From positions 1 through 61,061 of the forward strand of contig CAJUHT010000009.1 in assembly GCA_910586035.1 (NCBI GenBank): DNA of 61,061 nucleotides, written 5' to 3'. Below, piece after piece: positions 52,301-59,687 of this stretch. The position numbers and the translations under genes were made by a program. How positions within the stretch are numbered: position 1 is the stretch's first letter; each line of letters opens with the position of its first letter. The stretch comes from an uncultured Christensenella sp. GTDB lineage: Bacteria > Bacillota > Clostridia > Christensenellales > Borkfalkiaceae. The notes beneath the pieces are model-generated. The model was given only the letters and a program-made list of their open reading frames with translations. It searched no databases and was not told the DNA's origin.

Positions 52301-53434
52301 ATGAAAATAGCCATTTTCGGCGGGGCGTTCAACCCCGTCCACCGCGAACACGTAAATCTTGCGCGCGCGGCGGTAAACGAGCTGGGGCTCGATAAAATAA
52401 TTATAATGCCCACGGCAGTCAGCCCGCATAAGGGCGGGCGGCTGTCCGCGGATTTTTGGCAACGCTATGAAATGTGTCGTTTGGCTTTTTCGTGTATTCC
52501 GCAGGCGGAGGTAAGCAATTACGAGCTTACGCGCGGCGGCGTTTCGTATACCTATCTCACCTGCCGCCACTTTGCAAAAATTTATCCGCAGGCGGAGCGT
52601 TGGTTTATTATAGGCGCGGATATGCTGGAAAATTTTCCGCGATGGAAAAACCCGCGCGATATTTTAGACTGCTTTTCCCTTGCCGCTTGCGCGCGGGAGG
52701 ACGGTAAGAGTTTCGGGTTGTACAAAAACGACGTAGAGCAGACGTTCGGTACCGAGGTGCGCGCAATTTCCTACGTGGGAGAAAAGGTAAGCTCTACCGC
52801 CATAAGAACGCTTGCCGCGCTAAAAGAAGATTTCGGCGGGTATGTAAACGGGCGGGTATGTCAATACATTACCGAAAAGGGGCTGTACTCAATCGACGGG
52901 CTTGCAGGCGTTAAAGATATGTTAAAGCCCGAACGCTGGCGGCACACCGTACGCGTTGCCGTTATGTGCGCCAAAAACGCCGCCCGCGCGGGGTTGAGCG
53001 AAAGGCAGTCGGTAACTATGGCGGCGTTGCACGACTGCGCCAAAAATCTTCCGCACGACAGCGATTTGCTTAAAGGTTTTAAGCTCGACCGTCCCGTTCC
53101 CGCGCCCGTATGGCACCAATATGCAAGCGCGTACGTTGCGGAGCATACATTCGGCATAAAAGACAAACTTTTGCTTGACGCAATCGCCTGCCACACCACG
53201 GGCAGGGAAAATATGACGAACGCGGACGCGTTGCTCTTTCTTTGCGATATGCTGGAAGAGGGGCGCGCGTTCGATGGAATAGCCGAATTGAGGGCGCTTT
53301 TTAAAAAAGATTTGCGGGCGTGCCTGTACGCCGCGCTTTGCCGCCAGATTGAATATTTGGAAAGAATTGGCGAACCTATTGACGATATGACTTACAGGGC
53401 ATATAATTATATTAAGGAAAAATTTTATGAATGA
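52301..53434 (+). CDS. nadD: NadD-YqeK fusion: nicotinate-nucleotide adenylyltransferase with HD phosphohydrolase
   Basis: A 377-residue fusion. Residues 1-195 are NadD (GGAFNPVHREH at 7-17, and KVSSTAIRT near 165), which makes nicotinate adenine dinucleotide from the mononucleotide. Residues ~205-377 are a YqeK-type HD hydrolase (RWRHTVRVAV, AALHDCAKN, CHTTG); YqeK hydrolyses diadenosine tetraphosphate. In B. subtilis these are two adjacent genes. Start ATG 52301 agrees with the NadD family. The stop overlaps rsfS by 8 bases. Confidence 0.93.
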   Translation: MKIAIFGGAFNPVHREHVNLARAAVNELGLDKIIIMPTAVSPHKGGRLSADFWQRYEMCRLAFSCIPQAEVSNYELTRGGVSYTYLTCRHFAKIYPQAERWFIIGADMLENFPRWKNPRDILDCFSLAACAREDGKSFGLYKNDVEQTFGTEVRAISYVGEKVSSTAIRTLAALKEDFGGYVNGRVCQYITEKGLYSIDGLAGVKDMLKPERWRHTVRVAVMCAKNAARAGLSERQSVTMAALHDCAKNLPHDSDLLKGFKLDRPVPAPVWHQYASAYVAEHTFGIKDKLLLDAIACHTTGRENMTNADALLFLCDMLEEGRAFDGIAELRALFKKDLRACLYAALCRQIEYLERIGEPIDDMTYRAYNYIKEKFYE

Positions 53435-53813
53435 AAAGGACAAACAGTTGAACCCCGCGGTTGCGGCAAGTAAAGAAAAAACGCTGGATATTTGCAAATA
53501 TCTCAGCGATAAAAAGGCAAGCTCGATAGTTTATATCGACGTGGAAAGCAAAACCTCGCTGTGCGACTACTTTGTAATTTGCAGCGGCAGGTCGTCTACG
53601 CAGGTTAAATCGATGGCGGAAAACCTCGAAGAGAAAATGGAAAAGGAACGCGGGCTATCTCCCCGCCGCAGAGAAGGCGTGCGCGAGGGCAGATGGGCGG
53701 TATTGGACTACGAGGACGTAATCGTGCATATCTTTAATGATGAAGAGCGCGATTTTTACCGCCTTGAAAGACTTTGGGAAGACGGCAAAAACCTTACCAA
53801 ATACGAGGACTGA
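53427..53813 (+). CDS. rsfS: Ribosomal silencing factor RsfS
   Basis: A 128-residue protein with the family core LSDKKASSIVYIDV, LCDYFVICSGRSSTQV (~48-63) and WAVLDYEDVIVHIF (~89-102). RsfS binds protein L14 of the 50S subunit and blocks subunit joining in starvation. It overlaps the nadD-yqeK fusion, the expected order. Confidence 0.95.
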   Translation: MNEKDKQLNPAVAASKEKTLDICKYLSDKKASSIVYIDVESKTSLCDYFVICSGRSSTQVKSMAENLEEKMEKERGLSPRRREGVREGRWAVLDYEDVIVHIFNDEERDFYRLERLWEDGKNLTKYED

Positions 53814-53825
53814 GTTTAACAAAGT

Positions 53826-54071
53826 TTATTTTTTAAACTCTATTTCCCTCGGCGAAGAATAGCTCTTCTTTGCGCGTTTCTTCTCCACTATATAATATAC
53901 GGGTTGGCTTTTACTTTCGGTCTTTTGTTGCTTTTCGGGCTCTTTCTTCTTTTTAAGGCTGAAAAAGCCTATAACGGTGAGTTTTACAACGTGAACGGCG
54001 GTAAAACAGATAACGAAAGTGAGAAGCAGATAAACCAAACCTAAAACAGCCATAACCGTATAATAAGGCAT
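53826..54071 (-). CDS. Small single-span membrane protein
   Basis: An 81-residue protein with one strong hydrophobic span (~5-36) and a very basic tail (KKKKEPEKQQK, KKRAKK). No family was recognised, and no good ribosome binding site precedes the start, so this is a moderate call based on composition. It faces rsfS tail to tail. Confidence 0.45.
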   Translation of the reverse strand: MPYYTVMAVLGLVYLLLTFVICFTAVHVVKLTVIGFFSLKKKKEPEKQQKTESKSQPVYYIVEKKRAKKSYSSPREIEFKK

Positions 54072-54116
54072 TAAAACGGTAAAAAATTGTAAAAAAATAT
54101 ATTTAAAGGTGAAATT

Positions 54117-54851
54117 ATGCAGGACAGCAATCAGCAGACATTAAACGCAACCGAGGACGCCCAGTACAGGGAGTTTAAGAGAATCAAGAGAATAGAAGAG
54201 GCTAAGGCAAGCCTTTTGAAAATAGAGTGCGACTGCCTTACGGCTTACGCCGATAAAAACTCTTTAAAGGAAACCTGTAAAACGGCTAACGCGCTGGAAA
54301 TAGGCGCGATTGTCGTTTTCCCTGCGTTTGTAAAAACCTGCGTTTCCTATCTCGGCAAAGACCCTAAAATTTCTTTAATCGCCTCCGTAAGCTATCCGTA
54401 CGGGGAAGAAACTACCGAGGTAAAGACGGCGGCGGTTAAGCGCGCCGTTAAGGACGGGGTGGACGAAGTGGAAGTTTGCGCGCCCACGGCGTTTATAAAA
54501 GACGGCAATATGATGTACTTCAAAAAGGAGTGCAAAAAGCTGAAAAAGGCGGCGAGAATGTGCGCTTTGCGAATTGTTATCGACTGTTCGCTTTTAAACG
54601 ATAAGGAGCTTGCCAAAGCCTGCGTAACCGCGGCGGACGCGGGCGTAAACTGCCTGCGCCTTAACAACGCCGACGGCGACGTGGTTGCAAGCGTAAAGGC
54701 GGCGGTAAAGGGCAAGTGCCTTATTAAGGGGGATAAAGCCGATAACGCAATTGCGTTTGCAAACCTCTGCACAATGGGTGCGGATACCGTTGGCTGTACT
54801 TCGGCAATAGAGCTTGCAAACTATATTTTAAAGCAGGCGGAAGCTGAATAA
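54117..54851 (+). CDS. DeoC-like aldolase-fold protein lacking the Schiff-base lysine
   Basis: A 244-residue protein aligned with deoxyribose-phosphate aldolases: IGAIVVFPAFVKTCV (~65-79), IASVSYPYGEETTEVKTAAV (~91-110), GVDEVEVCAPTAF and AADAGVNCLRLNNADGD (~185-201). The lysine that forms the Schiff base in DeoC (in the VKTSTG stretch) is arginine here (CLRLNN), and the usual aspartate of DEIDMV is glutamate. The second lysine (LIKGDK) remains. It is probably not a standard DeoC; it may be a pseudoenzyme or a different aldolase. No nucleoside genes are nearby. Confidence 0.72.
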   Translation: MQDSNQQTLNATEDAQYREFKRIKRIEEAKASLLKIECDCLTAYADKNSLKETCKTANALEIGAIVVFPAFVKTCVSYLGKDPKISLIASVSYPYGEETTEVKTAAVKRAVKDGVDEVEVCAPTAFIKDGNMMYFKKECKKLKKAARMCALRIVIDCSLLNDKELAKACVTAADAGVNCLRLNNADGDVVASVKAAVKGKCLIKGDKADNAIAFANLCTMGADTVGCTSAIELANYILKQAEAE

Positions 54852-54927
54852 TAATCATTAAAAATACAGCCGCCGCGCTAATTTTGCGCGGCGGTTTATA
54901 TTTGCAAAAACTAAATGGGGGAAATAG

Positions 54928-55398
54928 ATGAAAGTAATTTTTTTGGATATAGACGGCGTTTTGAACTCCCGCAAGTACGATAGCGTGCGCAACTGGAACG
55001 AGCAGACTGACATAGACGTTTCGCGCTTGCCGCTATTAGGCGAAATCGTCGCCGCGACGGGCGCGGAAATAGTGCTAAGCTCCACCTGGCGCGTGCATTG
55101 GGAAAAGGAGGAAAGCCTGTGCGACGAGGACGGCGCATACATAAACCAAACGTTCGCGCGCTACGGCTTAAAAGTTTACGATAAAACTCCTTACCTCGGT
55201 TTGACGGCGGAGCGCCGCGAGGAAGTAAAGCTGTGGCTTGAAGAACACGCCCAAACCGTTGAAAAATTTGTAATCATAGACGACTACGGTTTCGGTTGGG
55301 GCGAACTTGCCGATTATCTCGTTAAAACCTCTCCGAGATTGCGTTTGGGGTTGGAGCGGGAGCACGTCGACGCGGCTATAAGAATACTGAACGGTTAA
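54928..55398 (+). CDS. HAD-superfamily hydrolase-like protein
   Basis: A 156-residue protein with the nucleophile motif FLDIDGVLNS (~5-14), motif II LSSTWRVHW (~50-58) and the acidic motif FVIIDDYGFGW (~114-124). The size and motifs fit HAD domains of the RNA-repair-associated type (HAD_SAK_2). It likely removes phosphate from an unknown substrate. The end overlaps the convergent rhomboid gene by 4 bases. Confidence 0.8.
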   Translation: MKVIFLDIDGVLNSRKYDSVRNWNEQTDIDVSRLPLLGEIVAATGAEIVLSSTWRVHWEKEESLCDEDGAYINQTFARYGLKVYDKTPYLGLTAERREEVKLWLEEHAQTVEKFVIIDDYGFGWGELADYLVKTSPRLRLGLEREHVDAAIRILNG

Positions 55399-56210
55399 TT
55401 TTCAGCGGCGGGCGTATCGTTATCGGTTTGCTCTTCAATCTGCGCGTCCGCGGGCGCGCCGTCTGCTTGCGGTGTTTCCGTTGCCTGCGGCTGGGGAGCG
55501 GCGGGCGCAAATTTGCCCTTTTTAAGTAAAAAGAAGGGCAATACAATCAGCGTGCCAAATGTAAGCCCCAAGAAAAACGCTACATTGTGGCAGACGGTAG
55601 TCCACCCGAAGCTGACAACGTAAGTGGTAAGAAAGCCGTATATGCCGACAACTATTATCGTGGGCAGACCTATCTTTTTAAAACTCTTTAAGTCAAAGAA
55701 TATCGTTGCGAGAGAGGCGCCAATCAAACCGAATATTCCGCCCGAAGCGCCCATACTCGGCTGTTCGGTAACAATCGCCGATTGAGAGGGAGCGATAGCA
55801 AGAAATAGCGGGTCGGTTATAAAGCTTTCTATAAAGCCTACGGCAAAATATATTATGTACGCAAGCCACCAGCCGAAACGCTTTTCGGCATAATTGCCTA
55901 TAAAGTACAGCCCTACAAGGTTGGCAATCAGGTGCAAAATGTGCCCGTGCAGAAACATAAGGGTGATACTTCTGTATATCGCCGTGCCGTTTTCCAAAAT
56001 TTCGCCCCTTGCCATATAGTTGGTAAGCAGACCTCCGCAACTGCCGAAAATGTAGTTAAACGCCGGCGGAGCGTCTTCTATCCAGGCGTTGTAGCCCGTG
56101 TAGCCTTCGGGGAAGGGTAAAAATCTGTCTAACAGATAAATGATTAAAAGAATAACAATTAAAATGTTGGTAGCGGTAAACAACTTTTTTATTTCGAATT
56201 TCTTTTTCAT
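55395..56210 (-). CDS. Rhomboid-family intramembrane serine protease
   Basis: A 271-residue membrane protein of six to seven spans. The catalytic serine is S156 in MGASGGIFG and the histidine H208 in CHNVAFFLG; the HLIAN stretch (~93-97) is typical for the family. The C-terminal ~35 residues are Pro/Ala/Glu-rich. An extended luminal loop (~130-152) precedes the serine. Rhomboids cleave membrane segments of substrates; the substrate here is unknown. Confidence 0.88.
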   Translation of the reverse strand: MKKKFEIKKLFTATNILIVILLIIYLLDRFLPFPEGYTGYNAWIEDAPPAFNYIFGSCGGLLTNYMARGEILENGTAIYRSITLMFLHGHILHLIANLVGLYFIGNYAEKRFGWWLAYIIYFAVGFIESFITDPLFLAIAPSQSAIVTEQPSMGASGGIFGLIGASLATIFFDLKSFKKIGLPTIIVVGIYGFLTTYVVSFGWTTVCHNVAFFLGLTFGTLIVLPFFLLKKGKFAPAAPQPQATETPQADGAPADAQIEEQTDNDTPAAEN

Positions 56211-56261
56211 ATTCTTTCCCTGCTAAATATTGCTTTTTTTTATTTTATCTTGAATTTTAAA

Positions 56262-56298
56262 AAAATGCAACCGTAATCGCTTGTGCGATTGCGGTTGC
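56262..56298 (-). terminator. Terminator of the leftward membrane protein gene
   Basis: A 14-bp stem (56267-56280 with 56285-56298, one G-T pair) followed on the minus strand by ATTTTTTT. Confidence 0.82.
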
Positions 56299-56317
56299 CT
56301 TGCGTTTTCGGTTAATT

Positions 56318-56860
56318 TTAATTTTTGTTGAGTTTTTCTACAAAATCATAATAAATGGCGTCGAAAGCGTTGTCGCTGTTCATATAATTGCCCTCTTTCT
56401 GGCGTTTAATGTACTTCCAATACGCCCAATCGTATTTAAGGTACTTGTCCGTAAAATCTTCGGTAAGACCTTTAAGTAAACTTATATCTTTTTCCTCGCC
56501 GCCGAGTATGGATAAAACGCATTCGTAAAGGCTGTCCAAAGCAGTTAAAAGCGCCTTGTCTATATCGTAAAACGGCTTTATGTAAGTTTTTATTTTTCCG
56601 TAGCCGTAAAACAGCTTTTGCGTAAAGTTAGCGGTTATTTCGGCATTGCTTTTGGCTAAATTTATGGCTTTAACGTTTGTCAAGCCTATAAAGTTAGTAA
56701 AACCTTCCCTGATTTCGTTCATATACCTTATTCTGTTATCCAGAATTATTTTTTGAATTCTGTTCTTCCTGTTTTGGATAAGATTGTAAGTGAAACTTGC
56801 CACCGAAGTGCAAAAAGCAATACTTGCGGTTACTATCGCAATTACAGTTTCAACGCTCAT
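56318..56860 (-). CDS. Single-span membrane protein of unknown function
   Basis: A 180-residue protein starting at ATG 56860 with GAGGG upstream. One N-terminal span (~5-27) is followed by a long helical cytosolic domain with NRKNRIQKIILDNRIRYMNE. No family was recognised. It is adjacent to the serine recombinase and may be either chromosomal or the last gene of the mobile element. AT-richer codons than the rhomboid gene favour an element origin slightly. Confidence 0.58.
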   Translation of the reverse strand: MSVETVIAIVTASIAFCTSVASFTYNLIQNRKNRIQKIILDNRIRYMNEIREGFTNFIGLTNVKAINLAKSNAEITANFTQKLFYGYGKIKTYIKPFYDIDKALLTALDSLYECVLSILGGEEKDISLLKGLTEDFTDKYLKYDWAYWKYIKRQKEGNYMNSDNAFDAIYYDFVEKLNKN

Positions 56861-56879
56861 AAAAACCCTCGTAATAATA

Positions 56880-56905
56880 AAACAAACCACTTGTTCAGTG
56901 GTTCG
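56880..56905 (-). terminator. Terminator of the serine recombinase gene
   Basis: Stem AACCACT / AGTGGTT around TGTTC, followed on the minus strand by TGTTTTATTATT, directly after the recombinase stop. Confidence 0.7.
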
Positions 56906-58456
56906 TTAAAATGGTTTTGGTGGAGTAAGGGTGTTAGAGTTTGAACACGCTTTCAACCTTTCCACAACCTCGTTTGTTTCGTCAAGTCTTATCTTTTCTA
57001 TGCTTTCGTCAACGCCTAAATTCAGATAGCCGACAGTCTTTATTCTCTCATCGTCATAAATATACACCGCGAAAACAAGGTTGTCAATGATTTTCCGCTG
57101 ATAGTCCTTGTCTGCTGGGTTGCCTTTCAGTAGGTCGGCAATAAACAGCAAAATGTTTTTTGCGGTAACTTTGCGCCCGCGCTCTAACAGTATTTGCGCC
57201 TTGCTCTTTTGTAGGTCGGCAAGCATTATTTCATAGTCTGACATTTTCTTTTCAATGCCCGCGCGTAACAGCGGGCTTTTTGCCTCTATAAAAGCGTTTG
57301 TCAATTCCTCGACTTGTGCTTGCGCTTGGGCTATACGCGTTTCAATGCTTTTCAGTCCGTCGTCGCCCGTGCGCCGTTCATAGTATGCTATTGTGTCGTT
57401 CGCGGCTTTCTCGGCGTTTTTCTTGTCGCTCAAAAAGTCATAGACTTGTTGTGTAACGCGCTTCTCTAAATCGTCCTTGCCCTCGCGTGATTTGTCGCAG
57501 TTGCCTTTCTTGCGTTTCTTGCAAGCGTAATAATAATGCTTTTTGCCGTTTCTGCTCGTGCCGCCGTCTGACACCATAGGCGTACCGCACCGCCCGCAAT
57601 ACAATTTGCCCGTGAGCAAATACGGCTCAACCGCCGAATTTGCGCCCGCTAAATGCTTGTTCTCGGCTAAACGCTCCTGCACCTTTGCAAACGTCAATTT
57701 GTCGATTATGGCGGGGTATGTCTTTGTGCATAGCCTTTCGCCAAAATAATACTCGCCCGTGTATTTTGCGTTTGTTAGCCATTTTTCAAAACTGCGGAAT
57801 TTGAACGGCTGTCCTTTAATGCGCTTGCCTTGTGCGTTGAGCGCGTCGGCAATAACTTTTTTGTCCGTGCCTTTCGCGTACTCGTTGAAAATGTAGCGAA
57901 CGATTTCCGCTTGCTCCTCGTCAATAGCAACTTTATGTATCGTGCCTTTTTTGCCCTTGCGGTCTGTGTCAATGAGTTTGTAGCCGAACGGCACGCGCGA
58001 ACCCGTAAATGTGCCGTTTTCTACGCAAGTGTCAAGCCCGTTTTTAATGCGCTTTGACAGTCGCTTGCTGTATTTCTCGTCGTTCCACTCTAAAAACATT
58101 TCGTAGAACTCGCCGCCTTCGTCGTCGCTGATGGGCTGTGTTGCCGATACAACTTTAATGCCGTAATCTCGCTTTAACATTTCCTTGTATAAAATGCTGT
58201 CGTGCCTATTGCGGGCAAACCTATCAAACATATAAACGATTATGTATTGAAACTGACCGCTGGCGGCGTCCTTAATCATTTTTTGAAACGCTGGGCGGCT
58301 GTCGTTCGTTCCCGTCCTTGCCTTTTCGGGGTAAACTGTCAAAACATTGTAGCCTTGACTTTCTGCATATTCGCGGCAAATGCGAACTTGCCCCTCGATA
58401 GTCATTTCGTTTTGCCCGTGTGAACTGAAACGTGCATAAATAACTGCGTTTTCCAT
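56906..58456 (-). CDS. Large serine recombinase
   Basis: A 516-residue site-specific recombinase. The N-terminal resolvase domain (~1-150) has the nucleophile S11 in YARFSS, and DRFARNRHD (~78-86). A recombinase domain follows (~165-270), then a zinc ribbon (LYCGRCGTPM ... CKKRKKGNCDK, ~308-346) and a coiled-coil region (~370-440). AAAGGAG precedes the start. It catalyses integration and excision of the element. The 3' end facing the chromosome is typical since such genes often abut the attachment site. Confidence 0.95.
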   Translation of the reverse strand: MENAVIYARFSSHGQNEMTIEGQVRICREYAESQGYNVLTVYPEKARTGTNDSRPAFQKMIKDAASGQFQYIIVYMFDRFARNRHDSILYKEMLKRDYGIKVVSATQPISDDEGGEFYEMFLEWNDEKYSKRLSKRIKNGLDTCVENGTFTGSRVPFGYKLIDTDRKGKKGTIHKVAIDEEQAEIVRYIFNEYAKGTDKKVIADALNAQGKRIKGQPFKFRSFEKWLTNAKYTGEYYFGERLCTKTYPAIIDKLTFAKVQERLAENKHLAGANSAVEPYLLTGKLYCGRCGTPMVSDGGTSRNGKKHYYYACKKRKKGNCDKSREGKDDLEKRVTQQVYDFLSDKKNAEKAANDTIAYYERRTGDDGLKSIETRIAQAQAQVEELTNAFIEAKSPLLRAGIEKKMSDYEIMLADLQKSKAQILLERGRKVTAKNILLFIADLLKGNPADKDYQRKIIDNLVFAVYIYDDERIKTVGYLNLGVDESIEKIRLDETNEVVERLKACSNSNTLTPPKPF

Positions 58457-58502
58457 TGTCTGCTCCTTTGCGCCGTCCGTGGGGACTGCGGCTTAAAAAA
58501 TT

Positions 58503-58685
58503 TTGTGTTCGCTTTGGTGCTTACCGTCTTAACCAGCCAAAAATGCCGTCGCAGACAAATTGTCAAGGGTTTGCGCCGTAGGCGACGACGGTTTTATGCC
58601 TTACGGGAGATAAATCGTCGCCCTTTACAATTTGTCAAGGCGGCGTATTCCGTCCCCAGACGGTAAGCACAAGCGACACAAAAAC
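58503..58685. repeat. Roughly 180-bp long imperfect palindrome upstream of the recombinase
   Basis: Three nested arms pair: outer 13-bp perfect GTGCTTACCGTCT (58517-58529) with 58658-58670, extending outward through CGCTT/AAGCG and TTTTGTGT/ACACAAAA; middle GACAAATTGTCAAGGG (58554-58569) with 58621-58636, 15 of 16 pairs; inner GGCGACGA (58581-58588) with 58615-58622. It lies in the recombinase leader if transcription starts beyond it. It could be a structured leader RNA, a transfer or replication origin, or a small non-autonomous insertion with terminal inverted repeats. Confidence 0.7.
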
Positions 58686-58829
58686 TATTAAACACTTACT
58701 AAAAATAAATAATAGCCCACAATGATTTTATCAGAAAAAGAACAAATAATTTTATCACAATAAAATTGATATTGTCGAAAAATTGATTACGCAAAAATAT
58801 AAAATCCACTTTAATAAATAATCAAATCA

Positions 58830-58858
58830 TTTACTTATGACAGCAAAAATGATATAAT
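58830..58858 (+). promoter_or_regulatory. Promoter of the cat transcript
   Basis: TATAAT at 58853-58858 with TTTACT 17 bases upstream (58830-58835), about 32 bases before the leader peptide start. Confidence 0.62.
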
Positions 58859-58889
58859 AGTTTTATCATAAATACAAGGAGGCAAGCGT

Positions 58890-58919
58890 ATGCACATTGG
58901 GCTGGTTTCTACCTTCTAA
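58890..58919 (+). CDS. Nine-codon leader peptide of the chloramphenicol acetyltransferase gene
   Basis: MHIGLVSTF, with AAGGAGG eight bases before its ATG. The stop codon lies within the left arm of a hairpin that masks the cat ribosome binding site. The layout is that of inducible cat genes, where a drug-stalled ribosome in the leader opens the hairpin. Confidence 0.8.
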   Translation: MHIGLVSTF

Positions 58920-58940
58920 AATTACAAAAATTTTAGGAGG
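58912..58940 (+). promoter_or_regulatory. Attenuation hairpin masking the cat ribosome binding site
   Basis: A 12-bp stem: 58912-58923 (CCTTCTAAAATT) pairs with 58929-58940 (AATTTTAGGAGG), with one G-T pair and a 5-base loop. The right arm contains the whole AGGAGG site of cat; the left arm overlaps the last codons of the leader peptide. Confidence 0.85.
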
Positions 58941-58945
58941 TTAAA

Positions 58946-59587
58946 ATGGAATATAAAATAATCAATTTAGACACTTGGGAAAGAGGTAAACTTTTTCGCT
59001 TTTTTATTGATAATTTACGCAATGTAATGAGTATGACGGTTGATATTGATGTTACGCCGTTAAAAGAATTTATAAAAGCGCAAGGGTTAAAATTCTATCC
59101 TACTATGATGTGGGTTATATCAAAGATAATAAACTCACATAACGAGTTCAAGTACGGCTGGGATAACGACGGTAATTTGATATGTTGGGAAAATGTATCA
59201 CCTTATTATGCTGATTTTCATAAAGAAGATGAAAGTTGTGTAAAGTTGGTAACTGAATTTTCTGACGACTTGGAAGAATTTCACTCTCATTATTTAGCCG
59301 ATAAAGAACGTTATCAAAATTTAAGAGCGTTTGACTTAAAAGACAAACCGAAAAATACTTTTGACGTAAGTTGTTTGCCGTGGGTAAAGTATAAGTGTTT
59401 TGATATTCACGTTTTTGACAGCGGAACATATCTCGCCCCCGTAGTTACTTGGGGAAAATATGAAATGGAAAATAATAGACTTATTATGCCGCTTTCAATG
59501 AATATACACCACGCAGTCGCGGACGGCTTTCATTTATGTAGGTTTTTTAATGAAGTTCAAGCGTTAATCAATACTATATTTACTTAA
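58946..59587 (+). CDS. cat: Chloramphenicol O-acetyltransferase, type A
   Basis: A 213-residue enzyme of the CAT family that inactivates chloramphenicol by acetyl-CoA-dependent acetylation. The catalytic signature HHAVADGFH is at 188-196, with H189 as general base and D193. WERGKLFRFF at the N terminus and YPTMMWVISK (~51-60) are family features. It forms a trimer in known members. Its codons are AT-rich, unlike the chromosome, which fits acquisition from a low-GC donor. Expression should be controlled by the leader peptide and hairpin directly upstream. Confidence 0.95.
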   Translation: MEYKIINLDTWERGKLFRFFIDNLRNVMSMTVDIDVTPLKEFIKAQGLKFYPTMMWVISKIINSHNEFKYGWDNDGNLICWENVSPYYADFHKEDESCVKLVTEFSDDLEEFHSHYLADKERYQNLRAFDLKDKPKNTFDVSCLPWVKYKCFDIHVFDSGTYLAPVVTWGKYEMENNRLIMPLSMNIHHAVADGFHLCRFFNEVQALINTIFT

Positions 59588-59609
59588 TTTTATTAAAGGA
59601 GTTTGCACA

Positions 59610-59645
59610 ATGAAACTTTGCATTGTCTTTGCCGGAATAGTCTAA
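59610..59645 (+). CDS. Eleven-codon leader peptide of the Vat/CatB-like gene
   Basis: MKLCIVFAGIV, with AAAGGAG nine bases before its ATG. Its last codons form one arm of a hairpin whose other arm is the start region of the next gene, as expected for translational attenuation. Confidence 0.72.
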   Translation: MKLCIVFAGIV

Positions 59646-59687
59646 AAAAATAAATTTATAAGGAGATGACTAAAATGGCTATTCCGG
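59632..59687 (+). promoter_or_regulatory. Attenuation hairpin enclosing the start of the Vat/CatB-like gene
   Basis: 59632-59642 (CCGGAATAGTC, end of the leader peptide) pairs with 59677-59687 (GGCTATTCCGG, first codons of the enzyme), 11 bp with one G-T pair. The 34-base loop holds the ribosome binding site and the first two bases of the start codon. Confidence 0.72.

Larger units (their letters stand above)
58457..58889. other. Intergenic region between recombinase and cat
   Basis: About 430 bases without a supported gene. The left part (58503-58685) is a long imperfect palindrome, annotated separately; the right part is very AT-rich and carries the cat promoter. Confidence 0.6.

Noticed and set aside
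59666..59674. ATG at 59666 as start of the Vat/CatB-like gene.
   Set aside because: It lies inside or directly next to the AAGGAG site; ATG 59675 has normal spacing and fits the attenuation hairpin.
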